This document shows, in pieces, positions 1 through 5,815 of a DNA stretch of 8,634 bases. Both the position numbers and the translations under genes were made by a program. Each line of letters begins with the position of its first letter. The stretch's first letter is position 1. The notes under the pieces were generated by a model. It made no database searches. It worked only from the letters and a program-made list of their open reading frames with translations, and was not told the DNA's origin. The stretch comes from Acidobacteriaceae bacterium (GTDB taxonomy: Bacteria > Acidobacteriota > Terriglobia > Terriglobales > Acidobacteriaceae), in assembly GCA_030040395.1 (NCBI GenBank), contig JASHTU010000014.1, forward strand, positions 1 to 8,634, given 5' to 3'.

Positions 1-157
1 TGACCACATGGCCCCGGGCGGTATTGCTGACCACTCCGTAGATGCTCATGGGCGCAGTGGGTTGAATGATGATGACGCCGTATAGGATCAGGTGGCGAAG
101 TTTCAGTGTGCGGCGAAGTCCTGGAGCAGCCAGATCACGTTTTGTAGTGGCGCCCAT
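1..157 (-). CDS. APC-family amino acid permease, N-terminal fragment (runs off left edge)
   Basis: Only the first 52 residues are in the window; the gene continues beyond base 1. The product should be an inner-membrane amino acid/polyamine/organocation (APC) transporter. The fragment has a short basic cytoplasmic head (MGATTKRDL, then LRRTLKLRH) followed by the start of the first membrane helix, 'LILYGVIIIQPTAPMSIYG' and 'SNTARGHVV'. A charged head, then a Gly- and Pro-broken first helix, then a G-H-V turn is typical of the APC fold. The start ATG (157-155) is the only good choice: an in-frame stop lies at 193-191 and no other ATG, GTG or TTG falls between. An AGGA ribosome-binding motif (172-169) is 11 nt upstream, a slightly long spacing. 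It is divergent from the sugar operon, so it may share regulatory DNA with it or may be unrelated. Substrate unknown. The family call is from recognition of the N-terminus alone. Confidence 0.72.
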   Translation of the reverse strand, partial: MGATTKRDLAAPGLRRTLKLRHLILYGVIIIQPTAPMSIYGVVSNTARGHVV

Positions 158-182
158 GCTTGGGAAAATCCTCTCTTGCTGC

Positions 183-211
183 GTTTCTCCTTAGAAACTT
201 GACCAGTTTCT
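183..211. repeat. Three alternating copies of a GTTTCT/AGAAAC element
   Basis: On the plus strand GTTTCT (183-188), AGAAACT (193-199) and AGTTTCT (205-211) follow each other. The middle copy is a perfect inverted repeat of both neighbours: 6 bp with a 4-nt gap on the left, 7 bp with a 5-nt gap on the right. The block ends 26 nt before the permease start on the minus strand. It could be an operator with three half-sites for a dimeric regulator. If transcribed in the permease leader, it could instead form two mutually exclusive hairpins. The repeats are directly visible; the function is inference. Confidence 0.5.
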
Positions 212-303
212 CCCCCGGCTGACGACCCGCATGGGGCGCCGGAGGCTCTCCAGGAACACGGGCGGGAAGCGGAATTTTGTGCACAACCTTCGATGGTTGC
301 GCA

Positions 304-315
304 GAGACAAGTCTC
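304..315. promoter_or_regulatory. Short palindrome GAGAC-AA-GTCTC
   Basis: A perfect 5-2-5 inverted repeat in the divergent spacer. It is short enough to arise by chance, but it sits with two other perfect short palindromes within 61 bp (304-364). Possible operator; no regulator family is implied by the sequence. Confidence 0.2.
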
Positions 316-329
316 ACCAATTGTACTTG

Positions 330-341
330 CGAAATGTTTCG
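330..341. promoter_or_regulatory. Candidate LacI-type operator, CGAAA-TG-TTTCG
   Basis: This 12-bp near-palindrome has perfect 5-bp arms. It differs at one central base from CGAAACGTTTCG, the kind of CG-centred palindrome bound by many LacI-family sugar regulators. It lies in the spacer in front of a sugar-catabolic operon, about 350 bp upstream of the aldolase start and about 170 bp from the permease start. No LacI-family gene is in the window, so the match is suggestive only. Confidence 0.35.
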
Positions 342-351
342 ATTCCACAAG

Positions 352-364
352 TTCGTGATACGAA
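352..364. promoter_or_regulatory. Short palindrome TTCGT-GAT-ACGAA
   Basis: A perfect 5-3-5 inverted repeat 10 bp downstream of the CGAAA-TG-TTTCG site and sharing its TTCG/CGAA half-site core. A TTCGTAT heptamer matching one arm (read on the minus strand) occurs again at 5741-5747, in front of the second operon. It could be a second site for the same regulator, but chance cannot be excluded. Confidence 0.25.
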
Positions 365-619
365 ACCCTTCCGGTCTTCGCGCATTTCCGGCCCCCCCCC
401 GGTGCGTGAAAAATCGGAACGGGACCAGAAATTCGTACTTTTATATCGACTCCTGCCGTAGCGCAATTCCAGACCTCGTTTCAGCCGCTCCGCGCCGGCG
501 GGTTCAGCCAGTTTTTAATCTGCGAGCGCCGCGTTTCTCTCTTCACGCGGCGGCCGGGCCGCTACGAGAAAATTGTGAATAAGATCGCTCACGACATAAC
601 ATTTTCGATCACAAGCGAA

Positions 620-646
620 TTGACAGACAAATCTCGTCCGGATAAC
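620..646 (+). promoter_or_regulatory. Promoter-like element for the aldolase operon
   Basis: TTGACA (620-625) is a perfect sigma-70 -35 hexamer. GATAAC (641-646) matches four of six -10 positions, with a rather short 15-bp spacer. Transcription would begin near 652-655, leaving a leader of about 30 nt that still contains the ribosome-binding site at 668-675. This placement agrees with translation starting at 683 rather than at the upstream GTG. Confidence 0.42.
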
Positions 647-667
647 CTTGGGCGGAATGTCCGGCGT

Positions 668-675
668 GGAAGGAG
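668..675 (+). promoter_or_regulatory. Ribosome-binding site that sets the aldolase start
   Basis: GGAAGGAG ends 7 nt before the TTG at 683. It is one of the strongest Shine-Dalgarno matches in the window. No comparable site precedes the GTG at 575, which is preceded by GCTACGAGAAAATT. Confidence 0.7.
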
Positions 676-682
676 TGGCACT

Positions 683-1477
683 TTGAGTGATTTTGGCAAG
701 AATATCCGGCTCAACCGGATTTTGAATGAGCCGGGGCGCGGCACCCTGGTGGTGGCTTTCGATCATGCTCTGGTGCTTGGGCCGATACCGGGAACAGAAG
801 ACGCCGGTGGCCAGATCTCCCGTTTTGTGCAAGCCCGTGTGGATGCATTGCTGCTCAACCTTGGCCTGATTCAACGCTGCAATGCGTGTTTTCCCCGCTC
901 GGCAACGCCCGGAATCATCGCCAGAATTGACTGGACAACCATCTGGACATCGCTGAGCCGGGGCGAGCGTGGCGTGTTGCGCAGTTGCATGCTCGCCAGC
1001 GTGGAAGATGCTTTGCGGCATGGCGCGGACGCCGTTCTGAGCTATCTTGTGGTGGGAACGGGCGATGGCAATTTTGAAGCCGAGGAGATTGCCCGCAATG
1101 CGCAACTTGCCCGCGAATGCGAGCGGTTGGGCATGCCGCTGATGATCGAAACGCTGGCGCGGGGCGAGGAAGTCGAGAACCCCGCCGATCTGCAGTGGAT
1201 CAAGCGGCACACGCGGATCGCCACGGAGCTTGGAGCCGATGTCATCAAGACCGACTACGCGGGCAGCGTGGCAGCCATGCGCGAGGTGGTGGAAAGCTGC
1301 CCGATTCCGATTCTGGTGCTGGGCGGGAGCCGTAGCGATGGCGCCCTGGATATTGTGCGGAGCGTGATGGAGGCCGGCGCCGCGGGTGTCTTCTTCGGGC
1401 GCAATGTTTTCCAGGCGGACGACATGGCAGGATTTCTACGCCAGGTGCGCAGCATTCTCAATGGAGAAGGAAAATGA
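683..1477 (+). CDS. DhnA-type class I aldolase (DeoC/LacD/fructose-bisphosphate aldolase family)
   Basis: A cytoplasmic Schiff-base aldolase of 264 residues, close to the usual DhnA length of about 260-280. Family motifs appear in order: 'AFDHALVLGP' (25-34) with the active-site Asp27; Tyr121 in 'VLSYLVVG'; 'MIETLARG' (154-161) with Glu156; 'ADVIKTDYAG' (185-194) with the predicted Schiff-base Lys189; 'VLGGSRSD' (212-219); and 'GAAGVFFGRN' (232-241), the phosphate-binding C-terminal part of the TIM barrel. I chose TTG 683 over GTG 575: it has a strong ribosome site, a promoter-like element lies between the two, and the extra 36 residues resemble no family N-terminus. First gene of a four-gene operon, overlapping the next by ATGA. 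With a kinase and isomerase downstream, it probably cleaves a phosphorylated ketose to a three-carbon phosphate plus an aldehyde. LsrF-like thiolase chemistry or archaeal-type FBP aldolase are alternatives. Exact substrate unknown. Confidence 0.82.
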   Translation: MSDFGKNIRLNRILNEPGRGTLVVAFDHALVLGPIPGTEDAGGQISRFVQARVDALLLNLGLIQRCNACFPRSATPGIIARIDWTTIWTSLSRGERGVLRSCMLASVEDALRHGADAVLSYLVVGTGDGNFEAEEIARNAQLARECERLGMPLMIETLARGEEVENPADLQWIKRHTRIATELGADVIKTDYAGSVAAMREVVESCPIPILVLGGSRSDGALDIVRSVMEAGAAGVFFGRNVFQADDMAGFLRQVRSILNGEGK

Positions 1478-2664
1478 GTTTCGCGCCTGTCGAATACCTC
1501 GCCGAGGTTCTCGATGAGCGGGCGGGTTTTTGCCTGCGCGGCGAATGGGGGCATCTCTCGGCCGTGCTGGGCGGAGGGCATATTTGCCAGCTGGTCACCA
1601 AGAGGCATCCAGGGCTGAACCCGCTCTGGCGCCCGCAATGGCATACGATCGACCCGGAAAGATATTCTCCCCAGGATGATGAGGCGCGATTTGGCCCTCT
1701 GCCCGATGGGCGGCTGCTCGCCGGCATTGCGGGACACAATATCAGCTTCGACCATTTTGGACCTCCCTCGCAGGAAGAGATTGCCGCCGGCATGAGCACG
1801 CATGGAGAAGCCCCCGCGGTGCGATGGCAGGTCTCACGTGAATTTGCAGAAGGCCGGCCGGGGGTGGAGTATGGCGCTCAATTGCCGGTGGCGCAGATCG
1901 ATTTCAGGCGCACCTTGCGCATCGATCCAAAGTATCCGGTGGTGTATTGCGAAGAAAAGGCGCACAATGCGAGCCGCGCCGATCGCCCCGTCAGCTGGAC
2001 CGAGCACGTCACCGTGGGGCCGCCGTTTCTGGCATGCGGAGAAACCCTGGTGGACATGCCGGCAACGCATGCAAAGGTAAACCCGGCCAGCTACAGCCAC
2101 GCCATGATCATCGCCGCCGATGCCGAATTCGAGTGGCCACAGGCTCCGCTCGAGGGCGGCGGCTTTCATGATTTGAGGACCACTCCGGACGGCTGCTATC
2201 TGCGCTACACGGCGCAACTGCTCGATCCCCGCCGCGAAATCGGGTATACGGCGATCGCCAATCCCCGCGCAGGGCTGTTGCTGGCTTATGTTTTCCGGCG
2301 CGCGGATTTTCCCTGGGTCGGCAATTGGGAAGAACGCTTTTACTTGAAGAACGCTCCTTGGGGTGGAAAGACTTTTTGCCGGGGCATCGAGTTCAGCTCC
2401 ACGCCGCTTGCGGTTCCCAAACGCCAAACGATTGCGCGAGGACCGCTCTTCAATGAATCGACGTACCGCTGGCTTCCCGCGCTCTGTGCCACCACGCTCC
2501 GTTACATGACGCTGCTGGTCGACATTCCCACGGATTTCAACGGAGTCGACGAGGTTTCTTGCGAAGCTTCCCGGATCGTCCTCCGCGAATCGGTCAACGC
2601 CAGGACCTATTCTGTTCCGGCGGATGGTTCCTTTCTGACAGAAGAAGCAAACGGCCAGCCATGA
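1474..2664 (+). CDS. Galactose-mutarotase-like (aldose 1-epimerase superfamily) protein
   Basis: A 396-residue cytoplasmic protein with no signal peptide or membrane segment. It reads as a divergent beta-sandwich mutarotase-like protein: 'GGGHICQL' (33-40); a Gly/Pro-rich region with 'STHGEAP' (108-114) carrying His110; 'SWTEHVTVGPPFL' (174-186) carrying His178 in the place of the second catalytic His; and 'GIEFSSTPL' (304-312) with Glu306 in a position like the catalytic Glu of aldose epimerases. It is longer than GalM (about 340) and nearer in pattern to the DUF4432-type group. Known members interconvert alpha and beta anomers of free sugars, or have unknown carbohydrate roles. The start is ATG 1474, overlapping the aldolase stop by ATGA, with GGAGAAGG (1463-1470) just upstream. 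Between an aldolase and a sugar kinase it could supply the anomer used by the isomerase. Family moderately sure; activity inferred. Confidence 0.62.
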   Translation: MSFAPVEYLAEVLDERAGFCLRGEWGHLSAVLGGGHICQLVTKRHPGLNPLWRPQWHTIDPERYSPQDDEARFGPLPDGRLLAGIAGHNISFDHFGPPSQEEIAAGMSTHGEAPAVRWQVSREFAEGRPGVEYGAQLPVAQIDFRRTLRIDPKYPVVYCEEKAHNASRADRPVSWTEHVTVGPPFLACGETLVDMPATHAKVNPASYSHAMIIAADAEFEWPQAPLEGGGFHDLRTTPDGCYLRYTAQLLDPRREIGYTAIANPRAGLLLAYVFRRADFPWVGNWEERFYLKNAPWGGKTFCRGIEFSSTPLAVPKRQTIARGPLFNESTYRWLPALCATTLRYMTLLVDIPTDFNGVDEVSCEASRIVLRESVNARTYSVPADGSFLTEEANGQP

Positions 2665-4169
2665 GTTTTCTCTCCATCGACGTGGGATCGAGCCGATGCA
2701 AGGCGGCCATCTTTTCCTCTTCCGGAGAGATGATGGCCATGCGTTCGGCCGGCTACGCGCCCCACTGTCGCCGTCCAGGCTTTGCCGAACTCGATGCCGA
2801 TACCTTTTTGAATGTCGTGGTCACGCTCGCCAGGCAATTAGCCTGCATCCCGCTCCCTGAAGCGGTTCAGGCTGTGTGTTTCAGCTCGCACGGAGAAACC
2901 GTCATTCCCGTCTCCGCCGCAGGACAGGCGCTGGGCCCGGCAATTCTGAACATGGATATGCGCGCCGTGGGGGAAGCAGCCTGGATGGAAGACGCGATGG
3001 GGCGCAGGGAGCTTTTTATGCTGACGGGGCATACCAGCCACGCCATGTATTCAATGCCCAAGATCCTGTGGTTGCGCAGCCATGCGCCGGAAATATTCAA
3101 CGCCGCCGGCAGCTTTCTCAACGTCACCAGTTATCTGCTGCTGCAATTAGGCCTCCCGGCCTGCGTCGACTTTTCGCACGCATCGCGCTTTCTGGCCTTC
3201 GATGTCAAGCGCCGCATCTGGTCCAGCGCGCTGCTTGACTTGGCGCGAATCGCGCCGGAGTTGCTTCCTGTCCCCGTGCAGGCAGGCAGCGTAGTGGGGA
3301 AACTGGACAGCAAGGCGGCCGCCATGTTGGGCGTTGCTCCCGGCACTCCGGTGGTGGTGGGTGGGCACGATCAGGTGATTGGAGCCGTCGGGTTGGGCGT
3401 GATTGAAGCGGGACGCGCCGCAGGCTCGCTGGGGACGTATGAATGCATCACCGTCGCCTCCGATCAACTGCTGCTCAATGACGCCGCGCTGAACGCCAGC
3501 CTCAACTCCTACCCAGGCGCCGTTCCCGGTGAGTTCGTGACCATCGCTTACTGCCCCGGCGGCATCATGATGCAATGGCTGGGAAACCTCCTGCAGGGAA
3601 CGGCCAAGAGCGAAGAGGAACACCATTTTGAGGACCTGGAAGCAAGCGCTCCAGCCGCTCCAACCGGCCTTCTGATCACACCCCACTTGATCGGCAGTTG
3701 TAACCCCGAGTTTGACGCACAGGCGCGCGCAGGCATCAGCGGGCTCACGTTCGACAGCACACGTTCGCATCTTTACAAGGGAATTCTGGAAGGCATTGCC
3801 GCGGAACTGACAATGGTCACCGAGTGTCTTGAGGCTGCCGGCTGCACTTTCCGCGATTTGAATGTATTCGGCGGCGGCGTGCGATCTGCGATGGGGCTGA
3901 AGCTGCGCGCCGCGTTCACCCAAAAGCAGCTGCACGTCATGAGTTGCCAGGAGTCGGTCTGCCTTGGCGGAGCCATGCTGGCCAGCGTGGCAGTGGGCGT
4001 ACACCCGAATCTCAACTCAGCTGCCGAGGCCATGGTCCGCGAGCAGGAATGCGTTGCGCCCGATCCGCTCCTGGCCGAAGAATACATGCCGCAGATCGAG
4101 GCATATCGTTTTTTCCGCTCCATGCTGGTGCATCGCCCCCATCACCACAACCCAGATAGAGGAGAGTGA
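2661..4169 (+). CDS. FGGY-family carbohydrate kinase
   Basis: A 502-residue ATP-dependent sugar kinase of normal FGGY length. The first actin-like domain opens with 'SIDVGSSRCKAAIF' (5-18), the first phosphate motif with Asp7. 'NMDMRA' (97-102) occupies the usual sugar-contact region. The domain junction has 'VVGGHDQVIGAVGLG' (232-246) with the predicted catalytic base Asp237, then 'GSLGTYE' (255-261), the second phosphate motif. 'FGGGVRSA' (403-410) is the adenine-binding glycine stretch and 'CLGGAMLASVAVG' (434-446) the C-terminal helix. A longer frame starts at 2559, but the ATG at 2661 overlaps the preceding stop by ATGA and puts the phosphate motif at residue 5, as in the family. The ribosome site is weak, so translation probably depends on coupling to the upstream gene. 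Known FGGY substrates include xylulose, rhamnulose, fuculose, ribulose, gluconate and glycerol. Beside an isomerase and an aldolase a ketose is most likely; the particular sugar cannot be deduced. Confidence 0.9.
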   Translation: MSFLSIDVGSSRCKAAIFSSSGEMMAMRSAGYAPHCRRPGFAELDADTFLNVVVTLARQLACIPLPEAVQAVCFSSHGETVIPVSAAGQALGPAILNMDMRAVGEAAWMEDAMGRRELFMLTGHTSHAMYSMPKILWLRSHAPEIFNAAGSFLNVTSYLLLQLGLPACVDFSHASRFLAFDVKRRIWSSALLDLARIAPELLPVPVQAGSVVGKLDSKAAAMLGVAPGTPVVVGGHDQVIGAVGLGVIEAGRAAGSLGTYECITVASDQLLLNDAALNASLNSYPGAVPGEFVTIAYCPGGIMMQWLGNLLQGTAKSEEEHHFEDLEASAPAAPTGLLITPHLIGSCNPEFDAQARAGISGLTFDSTRSHLYKGILEGIAAELTMVTECLEAAGCTFRDLNVFGGGVRSAMGLKLRAAFTQKQLHVMSCQESVCLGGAMLASVAVGVHPNLNSAAEAMVREQECVAPDPLLAEEYMPQIEAYRFFRSMLVHRPHHHNPDRGE

Positions 4170-4171
4170 TC

Positions 4172-5554
4172 ATGACGCAAGCGACAGTGGGATTTATCGT
4201 CTATGGAGTTCACAAAGATGGTCTGCAAGATCCGATGGGCGCTCCATTTGTGGATGATGCCGTGATTGCAGAGGCAAAAGACGCCCTCATCAGGGCCGGG
4301 CTGCATCTGGTTGAGCACCACACCGTGATTGCGAGCAAGCGCGAGGCTGCCGAAGCTCTGAAGAAGATGAAGCAGGACGACCGCGTGGATGCAGTGGTGC
4401 TCTTTTCCGGCACCTGGGTGTGGGCCGCGCATCTGGTGGGCGCCATCCGTGATTTCGCCAACAGTGGCAAGGCCGTCCTGCTGTGGACGCATCCCGGTTC
4501 GCAGGGATGGAGGCCGGTTGGCGGATTGGTGATGCACGGCGGCCTTCTGGAGATCGGCGTGCCACATCGCTTTGTGTATGGAGACGTCAAGGATGCGGAT
4601 ACGGTGGGCCGCGTTCTGAGCTACGCCTGCGCCGCGCACCTGAAGAACAGCCTGAATCTGTCCACCATTGGCGCCTTCGGCGGCAGAGGCATGGGCCAGA
4701 CCTGCGGAGCCGCCGATCCTTCGCAATGGATGCGCATGTTTGGAATCGATATCGACTCCCGCGATACGACGGAACTGATGCGCACGGCGGAGCGCATTCC
4801 GGCAGCTCAAGTGGAGGCGCTGCAACCCCGCTTGCGCCAACTGTTCGGCGCCTTACCCGAAGCCAACCAGGTGAGCGACCGCTCCATCCGGCTGTATCTG
4901 GCGTTGAAGGAAATTGTGGAACGCGAGCGCTACGCCTTCTACACCATCCAATCGTTTCCCGGCCTAGCCGATGATTACGCCGCCACCTGTTTTGCGCAGA
5001 GCATGATGCTTGAGGATGGACACGCCACCTCCACGCTGGGAGATTTCAATACCGCGCTCACCGTCTTCCTGCTCACGCGCCTGAGCCGGGAGCGGGTCTA
5101 CTATGGAGACCTCCAGCACATCGATCGCCGGACGCGCGAAATCAAGATCATTGGCGACGGAGCGTGCCCACCCTCGCTGGCGTCGAAGTTGGGGCCAGCC
5201 GGGTTTGCGGAGCACGGAATTCCCACCGAAGGCGACGCCGGTGGTCTTTCCGTGAAGCTGATCTGCAAGGCCGGTGAAGGCGTGCTGGCCCGGATTGGCC
5301 GCGTCAACGGCGAGTTTCAGATGGTCATCACCCGCGCCACCATCGCGGAACCTTCTCCGGAGCAGGCGCAGCAGCGCCTGGACGAATGCGGCATTCCCTT
5401 CTGGCCTCATGCATTCGTCACGGCGCATTGCGACATCGATGCGCTGCTCCAGAACTGGACCAATGAATACGCCTGCCTCGGCTACGGGGAGGATCTTTAT
5501 CCCGCGCTGGCCGATTTCTGTGAGCTCGCCGGCATCAAAACCATTCTGCTCTGA
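4172..5554 (+). CDS. L-fucose/L-arabinose isomerase-fold protein with atypical active site
   Basis: A 460-residue cytoplasmic protein resembling the short branch of the FucI/AraA superfamily. N-terminal Rossmann-like domain: 'VGFIVYGVHKDG' (6-17), 'DAVVLFSGTWVWA' (73-85), 'AVLLWTHPGS' (101-110). Middle domain: 'IGAFGGRGMGQTCGA' (166-180). Catalytic half: 'STLGDFNTALT' (287-297), 'YYGDLQHID' (310-318), 'IIGDGACPPSLA' (326-337) and the C-terminal 'NEYACLGYGE' (431-440). Relatives interconvert aldose and ketose with a divalent metal held by Glu, Asp and His. Aligned by eye, Asp313 is kept, but Leu289 and Glu432 stand where Glu and His are expected, and Gly328 where a His often lies. It may therefore use another metal site or do different chemistry. 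I chose ATG 4172 (AGGAG at 4160-4164, 7-nt spacing) over GTG 4166, which would overlap the kinase stop and lies on the ribosome site itself. Last gene of the operon. Fold fairly sure; activity uncertain. Confidence 0.75.
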   Translation: MTQATVGFIVYGVHKDGLQDPMGAPFVDDAVIAEAKDALIRAGLHLVEHHTVIASKREAAEALKKMKQDDRVDAVVLFSGTWVWAAHLVGAIRDFANSGKAVLLWTHPGSQGWRPVGGLVMHGGLLEIGVPHRFVYGDVKDADTVGRVLSYACAAHLKNSLNLSTIGAFGGRGMGQTCGAADPSQWMRMFGIDIDSRDTTELMRTAERIPAAQVEALQPRLRQLFGALPEANQVSDRSIRLYLALKEIVERERYAFYTIQSFPGLADDYAATCFAQSMMLEDGHATSTLGDFNTALTVFLLTRLSRERVYYGDLQHIDRRTREIKIIGDGACPPSLASKLGPAGFAEHGIPTEGDAGGLSVKLICKAGEGVLARIGRVNGEFQMVITRATIAEPSPEQAQQRLDECGIPFWPHAFVTAHCDIDALLQNWTNEYACLGYGEDLYPALADFCELAGIKTILL

Positions 5555-5563
5555 TCCTCAACC

Positions 5564-5583
5564 GGCAACCGACGGCAATCGAC
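5564..5583. repeat. Tandem 10-nt repeat after the first operon
   Basis: GGCAACCGAC (5564-5573) is followed directly by GGCAATCGAC (5574-5583), a 9/10 match, starting 10 nt after the isomerase stop. Short and possibly accidental. Confidence 0.25.
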
Positions 5584-5612
5584 GGCGGCCGCGACAACGG
5601 AACGCGGCGCCG
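5583..5612 (+). terminator. GC-rich hairpin after the isomerase gene, no T-tract
   Basis: CGGC (5583-5586) and GCCGCG (5588-5593) pair with CGCGGC (5603-5608) and GCCG (5609-5612), giving ten base pairs with one bulged G (5587) and a 9-nt loop. It lies 28 nt after the isomerase stop. No run of T follows, so it is not a textbook intrinsic terminator. It may protect the 3' end of the first transcript or slow polymerase. It marks the boundary between the two operons. Confidence 0.35.
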
Positions 5613-5700
5613 CACCCGGGATGTCAGCTTGTTATCGGGCTGCGGCATTCCATGCGATGAGATCTTGCATGATGGTTTCGTTTTTAGGGAAGTGAAAGAC

Positions 5701-5728
5701 TTGACGGTTGCAAAAACGCTAATATATC
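5701..5728 (+). promoter_or_regulatory. Promoter-like element before the SIS-domain gene
   Basis: TTGACG (5701-5706) matches five of six -35 bases and TATATC (5723-5728) four of six -10 bases, with 16 bp between them. The surrounding 5690-5760 stretch is clearly richer in A+T than the genes on either side, as expected for a promoter. The leader would be about 80 nt. TTCGTAT (5741-5747) repeats one arm of the palindrome at 352-364. Together with the hairpin upstream, this suggests the second operon has its own promoter. Confidence 0.45.
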
Positions 5729-5815
5729 GTTCCGTATGACTTCGTATATGATCCATTCGCGGTCTGCAAATATGCCGCTGCCTCGCGTGCGCCCGCCAAG
5801 AGGAATGGAGTTTGG

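Larger units (their letters stand above)
158..682. other. Divergent intergenic region, no convincing gene
   Basis: This 525-bp spacer separates the minus-strand permease from the plus-strand aldolase. The reading frames crossing it are short and give Arg/Ser/Pro-rich translations without recognisable motifs, so I call no gene. A frame open from a GTG at 575 into the aldolase exists, but its first 36 codons look non-coding (see the aldolase entry). What the region holds is short inverted repeats at 183-211, 284-299 (CAACC-N6-GGTTG), 304-315, 330-341 and 352-364, a run of nine C at 392-400, and a promoter-like element at 620-646. The stretch 401-600 contains nothing I can name. Confidence 0.7.

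Noticed and set aside
103..350. Minus-strand frames (103-348 and 135-350) overlapping the permease start
   Set aside because: They lie in other frames than the permease N-terminus at 157-1, which has a recognisable APC sequence; their translations look random.
231..582. Plus-strand small frames (231-461 and 277-582) in the divergent spacer
   Set aside because: No good ribosome-binding site, low-complexity Arg/Ser/Pro composition, no recognisable motif, and they overlap the palindromes and the C9 tract.
574..593. CRP-like TGTGA...TCACG inverted repeat
   Set aside because: The arms are separated by ten bases instead of the six needed for a CRP site, and the outer bases do not match.
515..1210. 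Long minus-strand open frame (231 codons) opposite the aldolase gene
   Set aside because: It is antisense to a gene with clear aldolase motifs, its translation has no recognisable domain, and it fits the open antisense frames common in GC-rich coding DNA.
3147..4004. Minus-strand open frame of 285 codons opposite the FGGY kinase
   Set aside because: It mirrors the kinase frame, is His/Gln/Gly/Ala-rich with no motif, and the kinase motifs on the plus strand explain the region.
4142..4840. Minus-strand open frame of 232 codons over the isomerase start
   Set aside because: Antisense shadow; no domain, and it would cover the kinase-isomerase junction of a tightly packed operon.
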